Of a stretch of DNA of 64,000 bases, positions 36,976 to 43,554 are shown one piece after another (positions within the stretch are counted from its first letter, which is position 1; the number at the start of each line of letters is the position of its first letter). The position numbers were made by a program, and so were the translations under genes. Below the pieces are notes generated by a model. It was given only the letters and a program-made list of their open reading frames with translations. It was not told the origin of the DNA and searched no databases. Source of the DNA: Alterinioella nitratireducens (lineage in GTDB: Bacteria; Pseudomonadota; Alphaproteobacteria; Rhodobacterales; Rhodobacteraceae); assembly GCF_013155465.1 (NCBI RefSeq), contig NZ_JABJVX010000002.1, positions 1 through 64,000 of the forward strand. Direction: 5' to 3'.

Positions 36976-38217
36976 TCAGCGGGTCTGCGCGACCGGGTCC
37001 GGCGCGATCCCCCCGTGGCGGGGCCCGCCTCCGGGCCAGACCCGGGCCGCCAGCCCCACCGCCAGCGCCGCGACCAGGGCCAGCACCAGCAGCGTGCCGG
37101 GCAGCCCGATCAGCGGCCCCAGCCACCCCGCCGCCGGATAGGCCAGCAGCCAGCAGGCATGGCTCAGCGCGAATTGCGCGGTAAAGAGCGCGGGGCGATC
37201 CTCGGGCCCCGCCGAGCGCTTGAGCAGCCGCCCCGACGGCGTCATGACGCCCGCATTCAGCGCCCCCAGCACGCCCCAGGTGGCCAGCATCAAGGGCCAG
37301 CCCCCGACGCCCGCCAGAAGCGCCAGGCCATAGGCCGCCCCGACCCCGGCCAGCCCCGCCGCCGCCGCCAGCATCACGTGTCTGTCGCGGGTCACGCGCA
37401 AGAGGCGCGGCAGGCTCAGCGCGACCGCCATCGACCCCGCGCCGAAGGCCGCCATCGACAGTGCCACGTCACGTTCGGCCCCGTCGAACCGGCCCCGCAC
37501 CAGCACCACGGTATCGACCAGGACAAAGGCGATCACCGCCGACAGCGCCATGTTCAGCGCCAGCAATCCCCGCAGGCGCGGCGTCGCAAGGTAGAGCCGG
37601 CCCCCCCGCGTCAGCCGGTCCAGGAACGGGCGCGGCGGGACGCGGCCCTGCGGCGGCAGCCCGGTGCGCAGGATCAGCCAACCGGAGATGAGAAAGCCCA
37701 GCGCCGTGCCCGCGAAGAGGGAATTGTAGCTCACCACCAAGAGCAGCAGACCGGCCAGCGTCGGGCTCAGCAGGTTCTCGATGTCATAGGCCAGGCGGCT
37801 CAGCGACAGGGCGTTGGTGTAATCCTCCTCGTCGCTCAACACATCCGGGATCACCGCCTGGAATGTCGGGGTGAAGCTCGCCGAGGCGATTTGCAGGACA
37901 AAGATCAACAGGTAGATCTGCCAGACCGCGCTCACGAAGGGCAGCAGCAGCGCCACACCTGCGCGTGCCAGGTCGGCCCCGATCATCACCGCCTTGCGCG
38001 GCAGCGTGACGAAAAGGGCGGCGGCCAGCGGCGCGATGCCGACATAGGCCACCATCTTGATGGTCAGCGCGGTGCCCAGAACCGTGCCCGCGCGGTCGCC
38101 CGCAAGGTCATAGGCCAAGAGCGCCAGCGCCACGGTCAACAGGCCAGTGCCCATCAACGCGACCACCTGTGCCGCGAAGAGGCGGGCAAAGACCGGGTGG
38201 CGCAGGATCCTCAGCAT
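36976..38217 (-). CDS. MFS transporter
   Basis: A 413-residue major facilitator protein with about twelve helices and no signal of specificity. It starts MLRILRHPVFARLFAAQVVALMGTGLL, as in the enterobactin exporter/DUF894-like MFS group, and continues YDLAGDRAGTVLGTALTIKM. I cannot name its substrate. The ATG at 38217 is preferred over an upstream Met, because the extra residues come from a tandem repeat. It lies downstream of the quinone reductase gene on the same strand, with 76 bases between them. Confidence 0.88.
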   Translation of the reverse strand: MLRILRHPVFARLFAAQVVALMGTGLLTVALALLAYDLAGDRAGTVLGTALTIKMVAYVGIAPLAAALFVTLPRKAVMIGADLARAGVALLLPFVSAVWQIYLLIFVLQIASASFTPTFQAVIPDVLSDEEDYTNALSLSRLAYDIENLLSPTLAGLLLLVVSYNSLFAGTALGFLISGWLILRTGLPPQGRVPPRPFLDRLTRGGRLYLATPRLRGLLALNMALSAVIAFVLVDTVVLVRGRFDGAERDVALSMAAFGAGSMAVALSLPRLLRVTRDRHVMLAAAAGLAGVGAAYGLALLAGVGGWPLMLATWGVLGALNAGVMTPSGRLLKRSAGPEDRPALFTAQFALSHACWLLAYPAAGWLGPLIGLPGTLLVLALVAALAVGLAARVWPGGGPRHGGIAPDPVAQTR

Positions 38218-38226
38218 GACCGCCCC

Positions 38227-38277
38227 GATGCACCGGGGGGTGTACAGGGGGTGCATCGGGGGGTGTACGCGGGGTGC
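38227..38277. repeat. G-rich tandem repeat with GTGTAC boxes
   Basis: CGGGGGGTGTAC occurs at 38234-38245 and again at 38257-38268, a period of 23 bases, interleaved with GATGCAC and GGTGCATC. It lies ten bases upstream of the MFS start and fills most of the gap to the quinone reductase gene. The phased repeats could be operator half-sites or a recombination-prone element. Confidence 0.55.
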
Positions 38278-38293
38278 CTGCCCATTTCGGGCC

Positions 38294-39283
38294 TCACCCG
38301 ACCTTCAACACGATCTTGCCGATATGGGTCGACCGCTCCATCAACGCATGCGCCTTGGCGGCCTCCTCCAGCGCAAATTCCGAATCCATCACCGGCCCGA
38401 TCTTGCCCGCATCCAGCCAGGGCCAGACATGTTTGCGCAGCTCCGCGGCAATCACGGCCTTGGCCTCATTGCTCTGCGGGCGCAGGGTCGATCCGGTCAT
38501 GGTCAGGCGCTTGGTCATCAGCACGGCAAAGTTCACCTCGGCCACCGGGGCTTGCAGGAAAGCGATCTGCACCAGCCGCCCGTCATTGGCCAAGGTCTTG
38601 AAATTGCGTGCGATATAGTCGCCACCGACCATGTCCAGGATCAGGTCCGCGCCGCCCTCCTCGCGCATCACCTCGACGAAATCCTCCTCGCGGTAATTGA
38701 TCGCCCGCTCCGCGCCAAGCTCCACGCAGGCGGCGCATTTCTCTTCCGTTCCGGCGGTGACGAAGACCCGCGCGCCCAGTTCCCGCGCGATCTGGATCGC
38801 CGTGGTGCCGATGCCCGAAGAGCCGCCATGGATCAGGAACCGCTCGCCCGCCGTCAGACGTCCGCGCATGACGACATTGGACCAGACGGTGAAGAAGGTT
38901 TCACAAAGCGCCGCCGCCCGATCCATCGCCATGCCCTCCGGCACCGGCAACGCATGATCCGCCTGCGTCAGCGCGTATTCCGCATAGCCGCCACCGGGCA
39001 AAAGCGCCGTGACCTTGTCGCCCACCGCGCAGCCCGTGACGCCGGGACCGACCGCCGCGATGGTGCCCGCCGCCTCCAGCCCCGGCAGCGGCGAGGCTTC
39101 GGGCGGGGGCGCGTATTTGCCCGCACGTTGCAGCGCGTCGGGCCGGTTCACGCCCGCATACTCCACCGCGATCAGGATCTGGCCCGCGCCCGGTTCCGGC
39201 ACCTTGACGCGGGTTTCGCGCAGCACCTCCGGCCCGCCGGGTTCGGCAATCTCGATCGCGCGCATCTCACTGGGTAAGCTCAT
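38294..39283 (-). CDS. NAD(P)H-quinone oxidoreductase (zinc-independent MDR family)
   Basis: A 329-residue medium-chain reductase of the quinone oxidoreductase/TP53I3 type. YAGVNRPDALQRAGKYAPPP (about residues 44-63) and the coenzyme-binding stretch FLIHGGSSGIGTTAIQIARELGA (near 141-163) are diagnostic, and the catalytic zinc ligands of alcohol dehydrogenases are absent. I chose ATG 39283, which sits eight bases after AGAAGGA; ATG 39289 is too close. It lies 17 bases after the COQ9 gene on the same strand. Confidence 0.92.
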   Translation of the reverse strand: MSLPSEMRAIEIAEPGGPEVLRETRVKVPEPGAGQILIAVEYAGVNRPDALQRAGKYAPPPEASPLPGLEAAGTIAAVGPGVTGCAVGDKVTALLPGGGYAEYALTQADHALPVPEGMAMDRAAALCETFFTVWSNVVMRGRLTAGERFLIHGGSSGIGTTAIQIARELGARVFVTAGTEEKCAACVELGAERAINYREEDFVEVMREEGGADLILDMVGGDYIARNFKTLANDGRLVQIAFLQAPVAEVNFAVLMTKRLTMTGSTLRPQSNEAKAVIAAELRKHVWPWLDAGKIGPVMDSEFALEEAAKAHALMERSTHIGKIVLKVG

Positions 39284-39300
39284 CACCATGTCCTTCTCGT

Positions 39301-39978
39301 TCAATCCCGGCGCCACGATCCCGGCATATCCGTCGGGGTTGTCGGCGCCTTGATCCGACTCATCAGCCAGTTCGGGCCCGCCATCAGCGGGGCCAACAGC
39401 TTGCTGTCGCGCATCTGCGCCTTCAGTTTCTCGATCTGCATCACATCACCGATGCGCCGGTCAAGAAACCCCCATGTCGCCATATGACCCTCGCTGCTGT
39501 CGCCAAGCCAGAAGAGGACCGTGGCGGAATAGACGCCCGACAGCGTCATCCGCTTGGTGTACCAGTTGATATCGTCGCTACTGTCACCAATCGCGGTCCA
39601 GATCGCGTCCGCGGTTTCCCACAGGGCCCGCGCGCCATCGGCGGCATGGATCGGCAGCGCAAAGAGCGTGGTGCCACGCCGCACGGCCTCCTTCCGGCCC
39701 TCCATCAGGTCCAGTCGCAGCCGCACCGCATGGGTGATCTTGTCGCGAATCTTCATCGCGTCCAGATCCTCACGTTCCAGACGCGCGACCATCTCGGCAT
39801 CGCCGCGCCGGTGAAAGGCCAGCGCCAGATCGACCGCGCCGCGCGGATAAATCGCCCGCACCGCGCCCGGATCGGCCCCGGTATCCTCGATCGCGGCGGC
39901 CAATGTGGCCTCGGACCAGCCGTCGAACGGGACATGGTCAAGTGCGGCCTCCAGCACGGTCTCCTTCAGGTCGGACAT
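39301..39978 (-). CDS. COQ9 family protein
   Basis: A 225-residue protein of the COQ9 family, a lipid-binding fold related to TetR used in ubiquinone biosynthesis. ALDHVPFDGWSEATLAAAIEDTGAD near the N-terminus and WYTKRMTLSGVYSATVLFWLGD (about 151-172) are typical. In bacteria it is confined largely to alphaproteobacteria. It is divergent from rpsU, as I recall for other Rhodobacterales. The ATG at 39978 is chosen, with the in-frame Met farther upstream unsupported. Confidence 0.9.
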   Translation of the reverse strand: MSDLKETVLEAALDHVPFDGWSEATLAAAIEDTGADPGAVRAIYPRGAVDLALAFHRRGDAEMVARLEREDLDAMKIRDKITHAVRLRLDLMEGRKEAVRRGTTLFALPIHAADGARALWETADAIWTAIGDSSDDINWYTKRMTLSGVYSATVLFWLGDSSEGHMATWGFLDRRIGDVMQIEKLKAQMRDSKLLAPLMAGPNWLMSRIKAPTTPTDMPGSWRRD

Positions 39979-40085
39979 TGCGCACCTCCTCTCGTGGTCT
40001 TGCTGGACATATAGGCCACCCTTTGCTATGGCGCCACTTCCTGCAAATTCTTGCAACTCCAACTTAGAAAGGTGGTGAAAACCAC

Positions 40086-40292
40086 ATGCAGGTTAGCGTT
40101 CGTGACAACAACGTCGATCAGGCGCTTCGTGCCCTGAAGAAAAAGCTGCAGCGTGAGGGTGTTTTTCGTGAGATGAAGCTCAAGCAGCATTACGAGAAAC
40201 CGTCCGAGAAAAAAGCGCGTGAGAAGGCCGAAGCAATTCGCCGTGCTCGCAAGCTGGCTCGGAAAAAAGCGCAGCGCGAAGGGCTTCTTTAA
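40086..40292 (+). CDS. rpsU: 30S ribosomal protein S21
   Basis: A 68-residue basic protein with [20 protein letters not shown] and a C-terminus full of Lys/Arg ([11 protein letters not shown]), the standard bacterial S21. It helps mRNA binding on the small subunit. GAAAGGTGG lies about nine bases before the ATG. Codons at 40086-40292 are less GC-biased than the neighbours, normal for a highly expressed gene. A strongly structured stretch and terminator follow. Confidence 0.97.
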   Translation: MQVSVRDNNVDQALRALKKKLQREGVFREMKLKQHYEKPSEKKAREKAEAIRRARKLARKKAQREGLL

Positions 40293-40297
40293 GTCGC

Positions 40298-40440
40298 TTC
40301 AGGTTGTGACCACATAAGTGGATCGGCTTTCGCGTTCGAGCGCGAAGCGTGAGAGGCAGAGAAAGCCGATCCGAGATCAACCTGAACGGCCTGAAGTCGT
40401 TCAAGCTTTACGAACCGGATCCGGGGGCGACCCCGGCCAA
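40298..40440 (+). ncRNA. Candidate structured RNA in the rpsU 3' region
   Basis: Nested perfect stems are packed here: TTCAGGTTG (40298-40306) with CAACCTGAA (40378-40386), 12-bp GGATCGGCTTTC (40320-40331) with GAAAGCCGATCC (40361-40372), and CCGGGG-GCGA-CCCCGG (40421-40436) with a GNRA loop. An alternative GAACG/CGTTC pairing competes with the first stem. The density of pairing far exceeds an ordinary spacer, and an intrinsic terminator follows. It may be a 3'-UTR-derived small RNA or an mRNA-stabilising structure. I do not recognise a named family. Confidence 0.5.
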
Positions 40441-40446
40441 AGACTT

Positions 40447-40481
40447 CCCCCGCGCCGCCCGGCTCGGGGGTTTTCTTTTTT
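40447..40481 (+). terminator. Intrinsic terminator of the rpsU transcript
   Basis: CCCCCG (40447-40452) pairs with CGGGGG (40465-40470), the loop is GC-rich, and TTTTCTTTTTT follows. It closes the rpsU unit together with the structured stretch before it. Confidence 0.8.
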
Positions 40482-40582
40482 CAGGGCCCCGCTTTGCGCA
40501 AGGTATTTCAGCGCGGGATGCAACCTTTCCGCGACCGGGCGAGTTGTCCCGCCATCGCAGCCCCTGAAAGCGGAGACAAGAC

Positions 40583-40657
40583 ATGCACGGAATCATCTAC
40601 CTCGTCGGCCTCGTCGTCGTGATCATGGCGATCCTGTCCTTCCTCGGCCTCGGATGA
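40583..40657 (+). CDS. 24-residue hydrophobic membrane peptide (copy 1)
   Basis: The ATG at 40583 opens a 24-residue peptide beginning MHGIIYLVGLVVVIMAILSF, a single membrane helix with a Gly-Leu-Gly end. GGAG at 40571 is a reasonable ribosome binding site. It is 16 of 24 identical or near-identical by eye to a second peptide at 40811. Such MNRIIYIVGL-type peptides recur in Rhodobacterales genomes as unannotated or hypothetical proteins. The function is unknown; it may modulate a membrane complex or stress response. Confidence 0.65.
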   Translation: MHGIIYLVGLVVVIMAILSFLGLG

Positions 40658-40810
40658 GCCGCCGAAGCTTGATGATTTCCCCCACAGGATGGCAAGCAAA
40701 ACAGTCCTGAATGCAACCAATTGGTCCGTCAGCGAGTTGATCCCGCAAGTAAACGCCGCAACCCGGAAAGGTATCGCGGCAACGCAGCCTGGACCCAAAG
40801 GAGCATCGTC

Positions 40811-40885
40811 ATGAACCGCATCATCTACATCGTCGGCCTGATCGTCATCGTGCTGGCCATCTTGTCCTTCATCGGCCTGGCCTGA
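40811..40885 (+). CDS. 24-residue hydrophobic membrane peptide (copy 2)
   Basis: A paralogue of the peptide at 40583, starting MNRIIYIVGLIVIVLAILSF and ending IGLA. AAAGGAG lies about seven bases ahead of the ATG, a strong site that supports translation. It forms one predicted membrane helix with only one charged residue. The 153-base spacer between the copies has no T-rich terminator, so both may share one mRNA that ends at the strong terminator at 40906-40952. Confidence 0.7.
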   Translation: MNRIIYIVGLIVIVLAILSFIGLA

Positions 40886-40905
40886 TCCGACACAGCCCGA
40901 AACGC

Positions 40906-40952
40906 GACATGAAAAAAGCCCCTGGGAGAAAACCCGGGGCTTTTTTCATGTC
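40906..40952. terminator. Bidirectional terminator
   Basis: GACATGAAAAAAGCCCC and GGGGCTTTTTTCATGTC are perfect 17-base reverse complements flanking a short loop with an extra GGG/CCC. With A-run and T-run on either side, it can end transcription from the peptide genes on the plus strand and from the lipoprotein gene on the minus strand. Confidence 0.85.
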
Positions 40953-40967
40953 ATAGTGCCGAATGGT

Positions 40968-41621
40968 TCAGCTTCCGCCTGCCGCCGCAATCTCGGCGGC
41001 ACGTTCGATCCGCAATTCCATCGCCGCCTGACGCGCCAGGATCTCGCGGTTGTTGTCGCTGTCATCGTCATAGATGCGACTGGTGCGCACGCCGGGGATC
41101 TGCTCGAACGCGTCCATCGCATTGCGCGGGAAATAGGTTGTCCGCATGGTCTCGAACCCCGGCACCTGTTGCAGGATTCGGGTGATCGAAATGGTGCATT
41201 GCGCCTTTGGCACGGCCCCGTATTCCTGCACCAACCGGCTAAGCTGCGCGGCAACCTCGGGCGAGACATCAAGTTCCTGCACCACGACGTGATAGGTCTC
41301 ACGCGCGTGGTAATCCAGGTAGAAGTCCAGCAATTGCGGGCTCATGCCGAATATGACATCGTTGCGCTCGGGCGCTGCGGGGTGACGCCAGGTGCCCGCG
41401 GGATCGAAGAGCAGCCGCTGCTCCCCGTCGATCATCAGCGCCAGGTGCCCGCCCGCGCCGGAGCGGTTCGAGATCATCGTGTAAAGCGTGATCGACGTAT
41501 TCTCGGGCGGCACGTAACGGGCACGGGCGACGGCCTCATCGGGGGCCCAGACCGGTTCCGCACCGCAGGCCGCGAGACCCAGAACAAGCCCCAGGGCCAG
41601 GAACGCGCGCCGCACGATCAT
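40968..41621 (-). CDS. Putative lipoprotein of unknown function
   Basis: A 217-residue protein with an N-terminal signal and lipobox LGLAAC (Cys near residue 19), so it is probably an outer- or inner-membrane lipoprotein. The mature part contains LYTMISNRSGAGGHLALMID and YDDDSDNNREILARQAAMEL, a pattern I have seen only in uncharacterised Rhodobacterales proteins. Its start overlaps the stop of the small oxidase-subunit gene upstream as ATGA. That coupling hints at a membrane-complex role, without proof. Confidence 0.75.
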   Translation of the reverse strand: MIVRRAFLALGLVLGLAACGAEPVWAPDEAVARARYVPPENTSITLYTMISNRSGAGGHLALMIDGEQRLLFDPAGTWRHPAAPERNDVIFGMSPQLLDFYLDYHARETYHVVVQELDVSPEVAAQLSRLVQEYGAVPKAQCTISITRILQQVPGFETMRTTYFPRNAMDAFEQIPGVRTSRIYDDDSDNNREILARQAAMELRIERAAEIAAAGGS

Positions 41622-41758
41622 TGGAAGAACACCGCGAGGATCACCAGCACCACGATGCAGGTGATGATCGCATTGGTCAGGAACTTGACGAAGCCGTCAA
41701 AGGTCGCCTCATGATCCTGAATGTCCATTTCGCCGTGCTTGTGTTCGGTGTCAGCCAT
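41618..41758 (-). CDS. aa3-type cytochrome c oxidase subunit IV-like peptide
   Basis: A 46-residue protein starting MADTEHKHGEMDIQDHEATF and ending in one membrane helix (about residues 23-44). This is the alphaproteobacterial aa3-oxidase subunit IV pattern (MADHxHGEMDI...F.GF) known from Paracoccus and Rhodobacter. Subunit IV contacts subunits I and III, and its role is minor or structural. No other oxidase genes are nearby, which is usual for this orphan subunit. Translation is coupled to the lipoprotein gene. Confidence 0.85.
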   Translation of the reverse strand: MADTEHKHGEMDIQDHEATFDGFVKFLTNAIITCIVVLVILAVFFQ

Positions 41759-41828
41759 GGTCCCGCTATCGCATCCCGCTTGCAATGATTGGTGTTTGAT
41801 CCCGAATTAGCCGATTTTCCCGCCCTTG

Positions 41829-42059
41829 TCACGATGCACAATGCGCCGCGGCGCGCGATTGTGACCGGTTTGCGCGACCGATTTCCAGCAGCAGCGGGCA
41901 ATGGTCGGAGACTTCCGGATCGCGGATCACCTCGAATCGCGCCACCGGCACGCCGTCGCCCGCCAGCATGCAATCGGCAAAGCGCCCCCCCGTGTTTTCT
42001 TGGACCGCCGGGTGATGCGCGGCGGGATCGCGCGGGATCGCCCCCGCGCATTGCCCGCA
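41829..42059 (-). pseudogene. C-terminal remnant of an endonuclease/exonuclease/phosphatase family protein
   Basis: Directly after the TGA of the DUF6173 gene and in the same frame, a start-less stretch reads VQENTGGRFADCMLAGD, then RDPEVSDHCPLLLEIGRAN and ends at 41829. The Ser-Asp-His-Cys-Pro segment matches the catalytic His motif at the C-terminal end of EEP hydrolases. The preceding 200 residues of that fold are missing. It may mark a deletion that also brought DUF6173 here. The remaining bases 41759-41828 hold the promoter of the oxidase-subunit gene. Confidence 0.5.
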
Positions 42060-42527
42060 TCACGCGTCGCCGTCCTCCAGATCGGCGGCCAGGCGGAACC
42101 CGATGCGCTGCGCGGGCTGGTCCGGCACCTGCTTCGGCAGGGCGCGCAGGGTCACGCTGAGTTGGCTGACATGCTGGATCAGCTGCGATTTGATGCCAGC
42201 GGGGTCGGTGCCGTAGAAGGTGATGATATCGGGCGCGAAAAACCCCATCCCCTCGATCCGCATCACCCCCGCATCGGACCCGGTGAACCCCATCGCGACC
42301 TCATGCTCGGCATCCAGTTGGTCCTCGAAATTCTTGATGTAGAGGATGATCCGCTCATAGGCCCATTCGGCGGGCGATTTCTCCTCGACAGGCTTTTCCT
42401 TGAGCTTCTTGGGCAGCGGCTGCTGTTCGGCGGTCTTGGGCGCGCCGGGGTCGCAATGCACGGCACCGGCATCGGGCAGGACGGCGGCCTCCATCGCCTC
42501 GGCGGAGGTTAGAATATCCTTGTCCAT
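42060..42527 (-). CDS. DUF6173 family protein
   Basis: A 155-residue cytoplasmic protein. The first 55 residues are low-complexity and charged (LPKKLKEKPVEEKSPAEWAY). The conserved core starts ERIILYIKNFEDQLDAEHEV and includes MGFTGSDAGVMRIEGMGFFA, the pattern of DUF6173, a family of unknown function nearly confined to Rhodobacterales. It starts five bases after the MBL hydrolase stop (ATG 42527), so the two share an operon with the acyl-CoA dehydrogenase. Confidence 0.8.
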   Translation of the reverse strand: MDKDILTSAEAMEAAVLPDAGAVHCDPGAPKTAEQQPLPKKLKEKPVEEKSPAEWAYERIILYIKNFEDQLDAEHEVAMGFTGSDAGVMRIEGMGFFAPDIITFYGTDPAGIKSQLIQHVSQLSVTLRALPKQVPDQPAQRIGFRLAADLEDGDA

Positions 42528-42531
42528 CGCG

Positions 42532-43554
42532 TCACGCCTTTCGTTGCCAGGCCCAGGCCCCATCCTCCCGTTTCTCGCGCGTGACCTCGCCCAAGGCAAG
42601 AAGGTGGTTCAGATGCGCCACCGATTCGACCAGCGCCAGCCCATAGGTTCCGGCGTCGATCCTGCGCTTGAACAGCGGTGCAAAGCACTCGGCGGCGGTT
42701 CGAGGCCGGTCCAGATGTTCACGAAGACGTGACAGCGCGCCGTGGTGGTTCTCGATCAATTGCCGCAGCCGGTCCGGCAGGCCGGTGAAGGGCAGCTTGT
42801 GCCCCGGCAGGACCAGGTGATCGGCCTTCGCGCAATGCGCCAGGTGGGTGCAGCTTTCGATCCACTCGGTCACCGGGTCGGCGGCGGGCTCGGTCGCGTA
42901 GACACCCAGGTTGGGCGAGATCGAGGGCAGAAGCTGATCGCCGCCCAAGACCAGCGCCTCCTCGCGGCACCAGAGCGTCGCGTGTTCCGGTGCGTGGCCA
43001 TGGCCGATGCACACATCCCAGTGCCGTCCGCCGATCTCCACCACATCACCCTCGCGGATTCGGGTGAAGCCAAGCGGCAGGGGGGCCACGATATCGGCGA
43101 AGTTGAAAGGGCGTTCGCTGGCGCGTTTTTCCAGCGTTGCGGCATCCATCCCCGCCGCGCGCCAGAAGGCCAGCGTCTCGGGCGTCGGTGCCTCCTGCAC
43201 GTCCAGCACCAGCATCCGCGCCGTCAGCCAGGCGGTGCGGGTGGTGATCAGCTCGGCCCCTCGCGCCATGAACCAGCCCGCAAGCCCGACATGATCGGGG
43301 TGATGATGCGTGACGATCACGCGCGTCACGGGCAGCCCCCGCATCGGACCCGCCAGCAGGGTTTCCCAGATCGCGCGGGTCTTGCTTGTGTCAAAACCGG
43401 TATCGACCACGGCCCACCCCGCCCCGTCGCGGATCGCGTAGACATTCACATGATCCAGCGCCATCGGCAGCGGCAGCCGCATCCAGAGGATGCCGTCGGC
43501 AACCTCTCTCGCATCACCTTCCTCCGGCGCCGCATCGAACGGGTATCGGATCAC
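42532..43554 (-). CDS. MBL fold metallo-hydrolase
   Basis: A 340-residue metallo-beta-lactamase fold enzyme with the HHHPDHVGLAGW motif near residues 83-94, GHGHAPEHATLW near 186-197 and LPGHKLPF near 246-253, all expected zinc or iron ligands. Its C-terminal helical region resembles the LACTB2/glyoxalase II-like group, which hydrolyses thioesters or nucleic acids. It overlaps the acyl-CoA dehydrogenase stop by four bases (ATGA), so a thioester hydrolase role in acyl-CoA turnover is plausible. Confidence 0.88.
   Translation of the reverse strand: MIRYPFDAAPEEGDAREVADGILWMRLPLPMALDHVNVYAIRDGAGWAVVDTGFDTSKTRAIWETLLAGPMRGLPVTRVIVTHHHPDHVGLAGWFMARGAELITTRTAWLTARMLVLDVQEAPTPETLAFWRAAGMDAATLEKRASERPFNFADIVAPLPLGFTRIREGDVVEIGGRHWDVCIGHGHAPEHATLWCREEALVLGGDQLLPSISPNLGVYATEPAADPVTEWIESCTHLAHCAKADHLVLPGHKLPFTGLPDRLRQLIENHHGALSRLREHLDRPRTAAECFAPLFKRRIDAGTYGLALVESVAHLNHLLALGEVTREKREDGAWAWQRKA

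Noticed and set aside
38227-38277. CRISPR array
   Set aside because: There are only two 12-base units with a 23-base period, no spacer-repeat alternation and no cas genes anywhere in the window.
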